Assembly (NCBI GenBank): GCA_037954325.1 | Contig: JBBMNZ010000027.1 | Coordinates: 9,306,001-9,370,000 of the forward strand | From: Fistularia commersonii | Taxonomy: Eukaryota > Chordata > Actinopteri > Syngnathiformes > Fistulariidae | Length of the DNA: 64,000 nucleotides | Reading direction: 5' to 3' | Part shown: positions 1 through 11,329 of the stretch, one piece after another | Position numbering within the stretch: position 1 is the first letter of the stretch | Layout: each line of letters starts with the position of its first letter | Notes under the pieces: generated by a model | Databases searched by the model: none | What the model saw: the letters and a program-made list of their open reading frames with translations, nothing else | Told to the model about the DNA's origin: nothing | Program-made: the position numbers and the translations under genes

Positions 1-830
1 CCTAGTCGTGATGCTTCCAGTCTGCTTCCCTCCCTCGCTCTCCTGCTTGTCAAAACAGATCAGCGCAGCTCCAGTCACGTGTCCCAACAACAGCCCCACT
101 CGTCACTTCCCTCTTCGCCCAGCCTCGCATGGCCTCGCAGCCATAGCAACCGCTAACTTCGCAGCACCACCAAAAAAAAACTTGTGACGACCTGGCGACA
201 GAAAGTGAAGTATCCCATAAAAACGAAAACATAAAAAACGCAATTCCAACTGCCTTCCCCCCTTTGCGGTTCTGGTACAATTCTTCTTTAGTCCGACAAC
301 TGACAAAAGAGACGAATACGCGAGGGGGTTTTCTCTGGAAGCTGATTGGCCAGTAGAATTCAGTGCGCGTTCACGTGTGCACGTGAGTTTTGCGCGCCCC
401 CTTTTTTCTTTCTTGCCGTGAACATTTTGTTCTTGCGTCAGCGAAGGAGCCAAAAGACCGCTTGTGTACCAACTAATGCCGTTATTTGCACTGACAGATT
501 TAGAGGCTGACAAATCCGCTGAAAAATTAACCGGTAACCTATCCCACTCACTCGTGATATAAATTATATATATGGTCTTTTGTTCGACTTTATTCATCAC
601 TCCCAATTCTATTTATCTGACATCAAAAGAAAAAAAAGGAGGGGGGGTAAATTAAATTTAAATTCAGACAGATACAAGTATTGTTGCCTCCTCACAACGT
701 CGAACAGACCATTGTTGGTCGGTGACACAATAACTGATTCAACACGTGTTGTTTTTAAAGAGCTTTTGTATGCGTAAAGTTAACGTGTGCGCACGTGCAG
801 CTACGCACTTCCGGTCAACACAAGACGTGC
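1..830. promoter_or_regulatory. Promoter-like region with an E-box cluster and an ETS box
   Basis: Five CACGTG E-boxes lie at 76-81, 372-377, 380-385, 743-748 and 792-797, where about 0.2 would be expected by chance in 800 bp. Two of them form an inverted repeat with a 2-bp spacer at 371-386. An ETS-type box ACTTCCGG is at 807-814 and an RFX half-site-like CCATAGCAAC at 141-150. CpG is more frequent here than in the following kilobases. CACGTG boxes bind USF, MITF/TFE and MYC/MAX factors, and the combination with an ETS box is typical of broadly expressed promoters. No coding exon is visible. In vertebrates the gene on this side of ONECUT1 is ATOSA (FAM214A), whose 5' end faces it, so this may be that promoter; this is inference from synteny only. 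Confidence 0.45.
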
Positions 831-2297
831 CCCTCGATGTGGGATAAGAACATCAAAGCATGGAGCGTTAATTCTTTTTAGATCTGTACGTTGAAACATC
901 TTTTTAGGGGAATCAAACAAAGGCGAAGAATCTGCCTCACAAATGTGTTTGACAGTTGAGGTCGCATTGACCATTACTGTTGTTGTCACAGATTGCCATC
1001 TGTTTGGGATAGATTGAAAAACAAACAAAACATCTACGCAACTAAGGTAGTGTTGTTTTTATGCAATCAAATCGTTTTTACCATTTTAACAATTTCCTCA
1101 GGGATAAATAAAGTTATTTTTATTCTTACCATATTTATTTACTTTTGATTAAACATAAACTCACCAGATAAGTTTCTGTTAGCCTACTGATAAATGTGTC
1201 TGACATCAGAGACTGGTGACCCTAGAGACAGTTTGGGGTCATAAAGTTAACAACAACAATACAAACAATGCTTGTGTACCTTTATCAAATAAGGTAACAA
1301 GGGGAAAATATTGTTATGTATACACACAGTGTATATGTATATATATTTACACTAAACAGAAACCCTGAGGTCGTTTGATAGTCTTCTACATGAAATTGAC
1401 ACCATTCCCTGATTTATAATTAAAATGTAAAGGTAAACCTACATGAATAGAAATATAATTTCTTAATCAAAATATACATAATAATTTTATTAGGGTAATT
1501 CATCATGAATTGTACTCCCCTCATTCTATTTTTCTCTGCTATATCGCACAGATTTATTGAGAAAGAAAGGGGGGAAAGCAGTGAAAAAAGAATAAAACAA
1601 AAGTCAATGTCGCAATCAGCCTTTCAGCCAACTGCAAATGACTGCAACATGCACAGGCTGTAATGAGCGCAATGATGCAATTTAAAGACAGATACAAACC
1701 AGCAATGCCAAATGTTTCAGCTACACTGGAACCCAAGATGACTTGTCTGAGTGAGTCACCCAGTGATTTTCCCCTATTAAACCCCAAGTAAAGTAATATG
1801 GTTTACAAGAGAGGATATACTGTGTTTTTTTTTTTTTGTTTTTTTGTTTTTTTGTTGAATTTGCCGAAAACCTTTAACAGAATGCATACTTTGGAGAAAT
1901 GTGTGCCATAGTACCATCTAGTGGAGAATTACACTCAATGCAGCATCAGGGTTTGAAGTGCATTATTCCGGCAAACAGATACACACAAGCATTAAAGAGG
2001 TCACAAAGCTCATCAGCAGTTTTTCTGCAAGTTAGTGATTCTTCTTCTCCCTCTTAAGTGACTTTTCAGATTTCAGGAATTTTTGATATTCATTCTTTGG
2101 CAAGTCATATTTGTGCTTTGTTTTTAATCTATAAAGATCTCTCAAAAATATACTTTTACACATTTGAACTATAATGTGGAGAACATTAGAGCCACATCAC
2201 ATGTAAATAAATCCCCCATCTTTAGTGAGGTTAATCAAACATTGATTCCAAACAAATAAAGAGTTTACATTAAAGCTACTTCAAAATATATGCTAAA

Positions 2298-2337
<40 letters not shown>

Positions 2338-2689
2338 ACGCAAGGGAGTGTGAAATCAAAAGTTCAAACAAGCTGGTTTGACATAAACAGGTGAGAATAA
2401 TTCAAGTTCATGAACTAGACTTTTTCGGTATCACAAAAATATTGGAGTGGTAATTAAATGTAAATAAAGTACAATGTCTGAAAACAAACAATTGAAACAC
2501 AACACTGGTTTGTGTAAAATGTCAACTGTGTCGCTCTCCTCTGCTGATATTCCAAAGAAGCTCCCGAGCACTTGTGGCAGATCTCACTTGCTTTATTTCA
2601 GAGATTTGGCAATGGCAGGTGCTTTCTGAATATTAGAACCGCCGCTGACCCCCTGAAGAAAGAAAGCCCTTAATTTTTTCATATACATA
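831..2689. other. Non-coding stretch, no gene seen
   Basis: AT-rich DNA with only short chance frames. It holds a T-rich tract at about 1823-1855 and a (TG)18 microsatellite at 2301-2336. No splice-flanked exon or recognisable repeat was found. Confidence 0.6.
2301..2336. repeat. (TG)n microsatellite
   Basis: Uninterrupted run of 18 TG units. Confidence 0.98.
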
Positions 2690-2835
2690 CAGCACATCAG
2701 TGAAAATTATCCTCTGCATTCAACCCATCATAGATGGACACTGAGCAGCAGACAGCCACTTTGCAGCAGCTGGGGTGCAGTCAGGGGTTCACCATCGTGC
2801 TCAACAGCACTTTGACAGGCTCGGAGAAGCTTAGG
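2690..2835 (+). repeat. Degraded teleost dispersed repeat (SINE-like remnant)
   Basis: The block reads CTCTGCATTCAACCCATC, then GAGCAGCAG.CAGCCA, then GCAGCTGGGG.GCAGTCAGGGGTTC and GCTCAACAGCAC. The order and wording match a dispersed repeat that I know from fish genomes (CATTTAACCCATC, GGAGCAGTGGGCAGCC, GGGGTTCGGTGCC, GCTCAAGGGCACC). The 80-codon open frame at 2734-2976 begins inside this remnant and is probably not a gene. Family assignment is from memory and needs a repeat library. Confidence 0.5.
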
Positions 2836-3260
2836 AATCAAACCATGAACATCTGGTTCAGAGACGACCACTATTACCACCTCAGCCACGCCACGCAAAC
2901 TGTTTTACATGCAGATTCCCAGCCAAGACCAACTTTTATGTACTTTCAACTTGGTTTAAACATGGAAATGAAATAATAACAACAAAGCCAAGATTTGGAA
3001 GCTGGAAATACCAACAGTTTATTTTCTACTTTTTGTGACTACAGAAATGTTGAAACATTTGAACACTGAAAAAAGCTGGATGACATCATCACTTGCCTCT
3101 CAATTTTCTTTTTTTTTCTTTTCATTTGCTTAGCAATCACAACAGATGATATTGCACGGCACTGAGAAAGCAGTAGCAAAGCTTGGGAAACAGCAATGAC
3201 AAATCAAGTCATGAGACATGGAGTATACATCTGAGAGTATTTCCTCTGACATGTACACAC

Positions 3261-3331
<71 letters not shown>

Positions 3332-4129
3332 CACACACTGGAAACTGAAGAAGCATTGTGAATTGATAGGGAGGCAAAACAAAGAGATTAAAGGTTTGAA
3401 AGGGCACAAGGTTGACAAGAGCAATGAGATTTCATATTGAAATGCAAGTGCAAGATGAGCATCTACCGTAAATCTACCTCTAAATGTCCATGAAAACAAA
3501 TATGCTTGTTTATCAAAACCCTTCAAGCATCTCTGTATATGAATAGCTGGAGGACACTCCTCTGTGAGTGAGAAACTAAGTTCCCCCAGCGTAAGAGATC
3601 CAGATGATTGTCTTAGGCGCTGCAGTATTGTTATGAGACTTGTAGCCAAGCTACCCATCATATGGGAACTCCTTGTGGACAAAAAGGTGATAATGGCAAA
3701 TAAAATAGGTCCATGTGGCGTCAATCGTTCCTTCATTTATAACTTATAATGTAAGTGCTTTACTAAAACATTCTCCATTGAATTAAATTATGTCTGCATA
3801 ACAATGTGAAGCAATCCGCCATGGATATTTTGGTAATGACCATTCTTTGGACGATACTGTGCTGTCTGTACAAGACGGAGAAGACGTTGTACGGAGAGTA
3901 AGGCCTCCGAAAGACCAGAGGGAGTCAGAGTTGCCGTGGTGATATGCATCAATCGGCCACACACGTGCACACACCAGCCAACAGCTTGAATATGCAGTAC
4001 ACATTTAAAAACAGTGAATGAACACATAGACGCACATAAATACATGCACATGAGAAAACACGCACACACTCACAGACACTCATACACAAACAGGAAAAGA
4101 AACGTGTCCCCATACACACTCGCGGATTG
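2836..4129. other. Non-coding stretch downstream of onecut1
   Basis: No gene seen. It contains a long (CA)n array at 3268-3338, and AC-rich DNA at 4025-4120 that, on the minus strand, gives a GU-rich tract just past the proposed onecut1 poly(A) signal. A further miR-9-type heptamer (TCTTTGG on the plus strand) is at 3844-3850 but would lie beyond the proposed transcript end. Confidence 0.5.
3268..3338. repeat. (CA)n microsatellite
   Basis: About 70 bp of nearly pure CA dinucleotide with two single-base interruptions. Confidence 0.97.
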
Positions 4130-4154
4130 ATTCCTTGGTAAGTTTCTTTGCAGT

Positions 4155-4160
4155 TTTATT
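4155..4160 (-). terminator. onecut1: Candidate distal poly(A) signal of onecut1
   Basis: AATAAA on the minus strand. A GU-rich run on the same strand (complement of 4107-4120) lies about 35-48 nt further down, as expected for a downstream element. All 13 miR-9 seed matches assigned to the UTR lie upstream of it. Nearer poly(A) sites may also be used. Confidence 0.45.
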
Positions 4161-6324
4161 AGACTTTGCTCATATTCATTACACAAGTACGTACCAAAAG
4201 AACAGATACTAGATGGAGCAAGGCGGCGGTGCCATGGACGTTAAAAACAGACCCAGCTCCGTGGCACAGCCCCTGGCAGACCGGCTGCCCAACCTATGCT
4301 CCACCTCACTCTGTGTATGAGACAGCAAAGTAAGCGGGACTTGCAGCCCTCGTTTCAAATGCTTTAGATTGTACATTGAACAGGAGATTCCCCACATGGT
4401 AGAGTAAGCTTGTGTACGTAGCCCTACGCCTTCTACATTCTATACCCGTGCGAATGGCAAATCAAAATTCAACAGGTCTACCTCACAAATGCCAGTGCTT
4501 TTCAACATTATACATATTTTTTTCCCATTTTTGGTTTGTTTTAAAAATCTTTGGATGTGCAGTAATACCCATAAAATAACTGTTTCTTAAAAAGTCAAAA
4601 GAATAGAAAAAACACACACTTGCACTCACACATACACACTGCTTTTTGCCAGCAGTTCAACAAAGTAGCTCCTGTATAACTTTGTCTGCATTGGCAAATC
4701 AACTGTCTGGGTTTCTGGCAGTGTTTAAAACACACATTAAAATGCCGGCTAGGATATAGCTGAAGAAGAATACAAACTACCCCTTTGTCATATCTAAGTG
4801 TGGGAAATAATGCTGTAACATAAAACTGGCTTTTTTTTTTTTTGTTTGTTTTTTTCCCCAAAAACCTACTATATACAAATCTAGAATTTCTACAAATGCA
4901 TAAATTAAACCAGTGGTTAACCAATACAAAAATGCAATTAAATTAAAATCACAACACAGAAGTAGAGAAAAGGGAAAATATGAACACAATATCACAGCAG
5001 TTGGTTTTACCCTGTAAAAGCAATAGTCTACCATCATAATATTGGCATAACCCAATGTCTGATAAAAATATGCTTCTCCCTCCATCCAATAAGTTTCATA
5101 CATCAACCCTGAAACTTGTCCTCCATGACTTGAAACAGAGCACTTTTGCCCCCCCAAAACACTTCAAAATAGATAATCATACAGCTTTTTGAAGTAACAA
5201 TAACAATTACCACACAAGTGGAGTTCTGCCTAACTCACAGATAGATGTCTCAATGCAGAACTCAAAGGAATTATTACTATGAGGTATTCAGAGACATTGG
5301 TAAAGACATGCACGGCCTGAGTGCTGGACTTTACTACACACAGCAGAGGGACGAGGAGGGTTGAGGAAGGAGAACTCGAGGGCTCTGGGAAAAAGGGATG
5401 ACAGTGAGAGAGAGAGAGAGAGAGAGAGACACCGAGGCAGAGAAAGAGAGAGGAGAGACAGAGAAAAGAAAGACCTTTGGTTTAATCTGTAGAAGTGGAC
5501 AAAAGAAATTCCTTTGGTATGTTTTCATTGCATGGTTGCGCTGGCGAAAGCACCACAGTGTGATCAAAAAAAAAAATTGTTTCTTCAGTAGTGGCCCTTC
5601 TACAGGCTGAGGTATTCACAGAGTCAAAGGTGAGAGGTCAACAGCGGTTTAACACTTTGGTTCAAAAAGGCACTCGTCCTGGAGTTTTAGAAAGATTGCA
5701 ACATGTCTGTGTCTACTTTCAGGAACATGTCTGCCTATTCAACAAGTCTGCCCATGGCTATGTCAGCTTGTCTGCCTATTGTCATGTAAAAATGTCTGAC
5801 CTTTTAGTATGATCAGTATTAACAACCTATAGATACACACTAAGAGGCGGGGCCAGGTGGAAATACAGTTGTAATAATCTGGAAGGGTACTCTAATACAT
5901 CAACATCAGTATGTTAAAAAAAACCCAACAACCTCAATTTTACATCATTTTTTGCCACAGTATAAGCTTTTACACATTTAGAAATGAAAATTCATGCCAC
6001 ATATGGTACAAATGCATATGTAGTTACACAAAGGATAAACTGGTCACGCTATTTGTGAGTTAACTGTATCCTGCAGGCACCTGTGTGGCCAATTGTGTGT
6101 ATCTATGGCAAGATCAGCATGTCTGTCTATAGCAACATCAGCATGACTATCTATGGGGCTGTAATCAGAGCACAGATGAAGCAAGAGAACGCATAGCAGG
6201 CTGCATGAGTTGAGCGCGGGGAGAGAGAGTAGAAGAGAGACTAAGGGGGAGGAGAAGGAGATCGAGGACGGGGAGACATACAACATCTTGTAACACCACT
6301 CGGAGGCCGTGCAATGAGAAAAAA

Positions 6325-6397
6325 TCTTTGGTTATCTTTGGTATCATCAAAGTGATAGAAATCACGTATGGAACTTGAGTGAGGTAGCATCTTTGGT
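6325..6397 (-). promoter_or_regulatory. onecut1: Clustered miR-9 and let-7 target sites in the 3' UTR
   Basis: Three miR-9 8mer matches (at 6325-6332, 6335-6342 and 6390-6397) and one let-7 8mer (6380-6387) lie in 73 bp. The first site pairs with nucleotides 1-13 of miR-9-5p without interruption (plus strand TCTTTGGTTATCT at 6325-6337). Seed starts are about 10 nt apart within each pair, which is in or near the range reported for cooperative microRNA action. Confidence 0.7.
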
Positions 6398-8192
6398 TCA
6401 CACTATAAAACATCAGCAGGTCTTGACACATTTTTTTTTTGGTTTCTTGTCATCTTTTTGGTTATTTTTCTTTCTTTCAGAAATGAAGAAGAAGCTCTTT
6501 CGCCCCTCCGTGTTCTGAAAATTGTAGAGCTGCTAACCCTGGCCATGAGGAGGATGACGGCAAGGAGCCAGCAAATATATCTAATATGCTATGCTTCCCT
6601 GGGCCAGCCCTGTGTAGTGCTTTCCTCCTAGTGCTGAAATGCATAGCTTTCTAGGAGAGCAGAGGCAGGATGGGGACAGGGGATTGGCGACAGGGCGGGG
6701 AGCATTCTGTATTCATGTGATGAGCTGACATTGCTGTGTAAGCGCCAGAAAGAGATTTGATCACTGATATCATCTTCTCCGCCCAACATCTTTGATCAGA
6801 CGATAACAGCGAATATGCATTAAGCGCACGGGGGAGCAAGGCTGAAGGGTGACACCGTTTGATCAAATGAAAACAAAACACCCGACGCTCTCTGTCTCAC
6901 TCACAGTGTCAAGACCTCACATGAAACATTGGCAGCACGCTACTAAACGGGTCAGGCTTTGTTTTGCTAGCTGCTTTTCGAAAACACACGAATAAGTGTG
7001 AGTGTGAAACATGTCGTGTTTTAGCTGACAGGCTGACAGATAATGATGAATCTATTTGGATTCGCCTCACAATGAGCACTTATCGTAACATTCACAAGCA
7101 CAGACTCATTGTGAAGAAATGACTGGAATATTTACTTTGATTCAAGAAGGCATCTATAAGGCAAATGCAAATAATAAGAATTAGGTTTAAGGGTTGTGTC
7201 ATATACTATTTTCACTTGCAGAAAACAAAATTAAAATATGACTCACAATGTTACAAGGACCATAGCAGTAACATTCTCGAAGTGTGTGGGGTCTAACTAA
7301 CAGTCTGTCCTGTGAGGTAAGGGAGGAAATGAGGTAAGAATACTCTTTGGATTATCAACTACAAAATATATTCTTTGGTCAAATTACATCCTACGTTGTT
7401 TTTCTTCTAAATTGCATGAGAGGCTTTAGGGTATCAAAGGCTTTGGTAAATCATACAACGCTTCAGCACGTTGGAAGAAAGCACTAGCACGTGGGTTGAT
7501 GTTAATGTGTCTGCGTAACTTTGGGTTAGACTTTGGTTTTTTTTTGGTTAGCAGTCTACATCGGGCTTTTCCCTGTCTGTCTGGGATGTTTGATAGAACA
7601 ACAGACAGATAGACGGGCAGTCCCTCCAAATCCAACAAGCTTGCGCAACAATCCAGTCGCTCTAGTGGGATTATTTTTTCCTTCAGAGTTGATTGGCCAA
7701 TCCCACCGGGGCTCTGTATTCTGGCTTGTTTGTCGAAAGGTGCGGACGGCTGGAGAATGGACTGCCGATAGGCTGATTAAACGTCCATTTATGGACCCAT
7801 CATTGAAACCAAGCGATCAGATTAAAGATAAGGATTGTGAATGATAGATTGATATTTGGTGGGGAGGTGTGTGTAAGGGCGGTGTAGTAAAGCTAGAGAC
7901 CAGTGACAGTGAGTGTGGTTATGTAGGGGAGGGGGGGGGGGGTAAAACTTTTGTTTTTTTGCAGTATGATACACATAAATGTGTTGCTGAAACAAACATT
8001 TCAAAGCAGGTCAAACAAGAAGTCTTTGGTTTGTTTTTTTCATCTTTGGATACTATAAATATCGATATAGTACAGATTTAAGGGCAAAACGTTGCTTCAA
8101 GGTCTTTGTAAGTTTCTCTTTGTTTCTCTTATGTTTTAAAGCTTTTCCACCGAGTTTGAGTCAGTCCATGAGTTGGTCAAATCAGTCCGTCT

Positions 8193-8482
8193 TCAGGCTT
8201 TGGTGCAGGCGTTCAGGCCAGAGTTGACTGGGTGGCCGGAGCCATCATCCACCCATTTGTCCAGGCTCCGGCGACGTGCGTTCATAAAGAAGTTGCTGAC
8301 TGTTGCCAGCTCGAGGCCTAGCTGCTGGGCAATAGTGAGCTGCAGCTCTTTAGATGGACGCTTGTTCTCCTTAAAGATGGCATGGAGTGTCCGTCGCTGC
8401 ACATCTGTGAACACCAGCCGGGGCTTCTTTGTCACATTACCTCGCTCACTTCGGCCATGGTCCTGCTCCTTACGCTTACACG
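8193..8482 (-). CDS. onecut1: onecut1 coding exon 2: homeodomain and C-terminus
   Basis: Second coding exon of the Onecut transcription factor gene. It supplies residues 361 (shared codon) to 456 and ends at TGA, 8195-8193. It begins after a good acceptor, a long pyrimidine tract then TTCCCCGCAG at 8492-8483, and joins exon 1 in phase 1 to restore the family's LAACKRKEQ junction. The homeodomain runs from about K379 to W437 and contains the NFFMNARRR recognition helix, with Phe48 and Met50 as is specific to the Onecut class. The tail ends in CTKA, as in vertebrate ONECUT proteins. Compared with human ONECUT1, the C-terminal linker is changed (VDDGSGHPVNSGLNA rather than a Ser-rich stretch). 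The plus-strand open frames here are antisense shadows. Confidence 0.97.
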
Positions 8483-9003
8483 CTGCGGGGAATCCAGCAG
8501 AAAGACAAACAGAAGGAAAAAAAAAAGACAGGTGAGACAGAGCAGAGCACCAACCATAACAATTAGATACTGAAACGGTAAAGGCTAAAAGATTAGCTTG
8601 GAGAACCGCATGGTCTCTTATATATAGGAGACACACCTGATATGATACTGTTTCCCTAATACCAATAGTTCCCATAAAAGACCAAGCTCCCAGGTGGAAA
8701 CAAGTCAATTTTCCCTCACTAGAGTTTAAAGAAGATTTCTGAAGAATCTGACTTATGGTATAATGGGACTTCGCACTACAAAGCACATGCGTCATAGACT
8801 GCAGATGACAATAATTGTTGTCATTGGTTTTGAACGCATCAGTTTCCGAGAACGCCGTTCAACGCAACCACCTAAAGAATCATTGGTAAATCAATGCCAC
8901 GTTCTTGAATCGAGTAAACCATTATGGTGCTTTGGAAATGAATGGAGTTCCCCCTGTTTCCCCCCCTGCAGAGGCAGGACGCGCCGCCGGGCTGCAGACA
9001 GTG

Positions 9004-9024
9004 AGCGCTGTCCGCGGTGCTGAA
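9004..9024 (-). promoter_or_regulatory. RE1/NRSE (REST binding site)
   Basis: The minus strand reads TTCAGCACC followed directly by GCGGACAGCGCT. This matches 19 of 21 positions of the canonical RE1 consensus, with both half-sites intact at the standard spacing; the differences are at position 10 and the last base. REST (NRSF) binds such sites and recruits co-repressors to silence neuronal and some endocrine genes outside their lineages. The site lies about 520 bp inside the intron from exon 2. Binding here is predicted, not shown. Confidence 0.85.
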
Positions 9025-9210
9025 TGCAAAAGCCGCGCCTCTCCGGACCAGAGGAAACTGGCTTCAGCTGCTTTATACTGCTAAGACTATTTCATGGTAA
9101 AAAAAAAGGAAATAAATATATACACATTGAAGGGCTCTGCTGCTGAAACAACCACTATATTTGTCACTATATTTGTTTTTTTTCTCTTAAACCCCCGCTT
9201 CATTTGGTAG

Positions 9211-9229
9211 TGACCAGGAGGGGGCGGTA
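9211..9229 (+). promoter_or_regulatory. CTCF-like motif
   Basis: TGACCAGGAGGGGGCGGTA matches about 15 of 19 positions of the common CTCF consensus, including the AGGGGGCG core and the flanking CCA. It lies about 190 bp from the RE1. Such a match is suggestive only. Confidence 0.45.
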
Positions 9230-10384
9230 GTGAGCTACAGGCGTGATACCTCAAAATAATTCAGGGAATTAAGTTAACGACAAGTGCGTTTCTTTCTTCT
9301 ATTTTTTTTCAACGTGCACCAGCCTTAAAAACATTAATAAAAAAACAATAAAAAGGGAGGGTGAGTCAAATTCAATAAACAAACCTCCCCGTATGGATCG
9401 AAATATGATATAGAGATTTTTTTTTTGATCTGGAGAGAGAAAAAGAAATGAGTCGTTATCTGATTTATATTTTGAGACAAACAACGAGCTGCTCGTCTCC
9501 AGTTTCAGGTGAAGTCAGCGTGTCTCACGGGAAGGGGGGGTGAAGTTAAGTAATAAGCCTGACCTTTATGAAGAAAAAAAAAAAACTCCAATGTATCTTA
9601 GTCATAGCATTTTGTTCGGACTTAAACTTTTCCAGCATTCAAACGTGTTAAAGTTAGACACTTAAAGGGTTTTGAGACAGCACAAATATTTTGGAGACGA
9701 TTCTTATTCAGGATATGAGACGCAAAATATGATCAGATATTTTGGAAAAATTTGAAAATGAATGAACCGAAATACTCATAAGAAAGACAAAATAGAGGGG
9801 TGGGGGTCTCTTGCAATTGTTACCAACACACACCTATGAAAAACATATCTGGGTTGGGGATATTGTAGTATTTGCTTAGCATTAGGGTTGCAAATATGAA
9901 TGCTCCTATCAGAATTAAAAAAAAGATGTATTTTGGGACACACTTGATGGCGGAGTCTCTCCGGTGTTCCGGCAACAGCCGGATATGCCCCATAATGGTA
10001 CAATAAAAATGATAAATATGCTCAGAGCTGAGGTGAAATGGGCTTAACTTTAATGTCCTTATATTTTGGTCTTGAGTTTTGCTGTTATAGCCCTCCCTAT
10101 TTCACGTCCTTAATTAAGAAGTTATTATCAGGTCATTTTATCCCACGTTGCATTGGGGGCGATCTCTATTTTTTTTTTTTTTTTTGACATCGGAAACTGC
10201 ATGGTATGAATAATGAAGAGTGTGAGAAAACTCGGTGTCTCCACGGCGGGTAAATATTAACAGGGGAGCCGGAGCTCCGCCTGCACGGAGTGAAGGGCAC
10301 AGGAGTGAGGTGCGCGTCCACGACCCGGCCCGGGACGCACAGCAGGCCTGGGCGGCGAGGCTTCCAGGGCCCGGTGAACGAACA

Positions 10385-10388
<4 letters not shown>

Positions 10389-10420
<32 letters not shown>

Positions 10421-10484
10421 CCAGGCTAATCATTACAAATAGATACCGCTCTCTCTCCCTCCCACACATACACACACACACACA
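10389..10484. repeat. Two short (CA)n microsatellites
   Basis: CA runs at 10389-10417 and 10466-10484, separated by unique sequence, inside the onecut1 intron. Confidence 0.95.
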
Positions 10485-10997
10485 CGCAGACACACACGGA
10501 GGCGAGGTGGGGGTTGGAGGTGGGGGGGGGGGTACGATAGTCTGTGTTTCATAACCTCTGGGGGCAACCAGGAGGACGACAAACACACATGCAGGAGGTT
10601 CAGAAGGACCCACAACTGCTATCTCGTACTGCTATTGAACAAACTATAAACTGGCAAGCCGGGCTTTACTTCTATTCTATTCTATTGTATTCTATTATAT
10701 TCTATTCCATTCCCGAATATAAGGAGAAAATTGGGCTCGGGATTAATTTCAGAAGCCCGAAATCAATAAGTATATCACATCTACTTCAGCAAGCGATCAC
10801 ATATCTACTTCACCTGCGAGCGGATCGATAAAATGGCTCCGCTCCTCTTCTCTTTAAATTCATTGAAGTTTTCATCTCTATATTTTCCACCATATTTTTC
10901 CCACCACCCAATGAGACAGGGAATTTGGATTTTTTAAGTTTTAATTTTGGTTTCTGGGCTGCGGGAAGAACTTATTAGAATGGTACGATGTGCGTGT

Positions 10998-10998
<1 letters not shown>

Positions 10999-11060
<62 letters not shown>
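10999..11060. repeat. (TG)n microsatellite
   Basis: About 60 bp of pure TG followed by a G-rich run (11061-11074), in the onecut1 intron. Confidence 0.97.
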
Positions 11061-11062
<2 letters not shown>

Positions 11063-11258
11063 AAGGGGGGGGGGTTAAATGATTGAATACAAGTGCAGCA
11101 GGCCTGATTTATTTTTTTTCTGCTGGCTTTTAAATGGGCAGAATTTTTTAAATGCGTCACAACGATAAATATCACATCTCTTCTGAAAGCATCAAATGCA
11201 ACTTTTAGACTTAAGTTTTTCTTGATGATGATAAAAGCATCCTAATTTTCATCGCACA

Positions 11259-11259
11259 G

Positions 11260-11328
<69 letters not shown>
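11259..11328. repeat. Compound (CT)n(CA)n microsatellite
   Basis: A CT run at about 11260-11282 passes directly into a CA run to 11328. A second C/CA-rich stretch lies at 11377-11440. Confidence 0.96.

Positions 11329-11329
<1 letters not shown>

Larger units (their letters stand above)
4130..8192 (-). other. onecut1: Inferred long 3' UTR of onecut1
   Basis: This is the sequence directly downstream of the onecut1 stop codon on the transcribed strand, ending past a canonical AATAAA (minus strand) at 4155-4160 followed by a GU-rich stretch. It has no substantial coding potential. What marks it as UTR is a dense, strand-specific array of miR-9 seed matches. On the plus strand TCTTTGGT (8mer) occurs at 6325, 6335, 6390, 7372 and 8023; CTTTGGT at 5475, 5512, 5655, 7441 and 7531; and TCTTTGG before A at 4548, 7344 and 8043. 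The opposite-strand heptamers were not found here. A let-7 8mer lies at 6380-6387 and a miR-124 7mer at 5667-5673. A (GA)n tract is at 5406-5429. The exact 3' end is inferred, not shown. Confidence 0.6.

Noticed and set aside
1911..1930. CCATCTAGTGGAG as a CTCF site
   Set aside because: Only about half of the consensus matches; too weak to call.
2734..2976. 80-codon open frame
   Set aside because: It starts within a degraded dispersed repeat and shows no domain.
8198..8204. Another CTTTGGT (miR-9 seed match)
   Set aside because: It overlaps the last codons of the onecut1 coding region (Thr-Lys-Ala), so it is constrained by coding and not counted as a UTR site.
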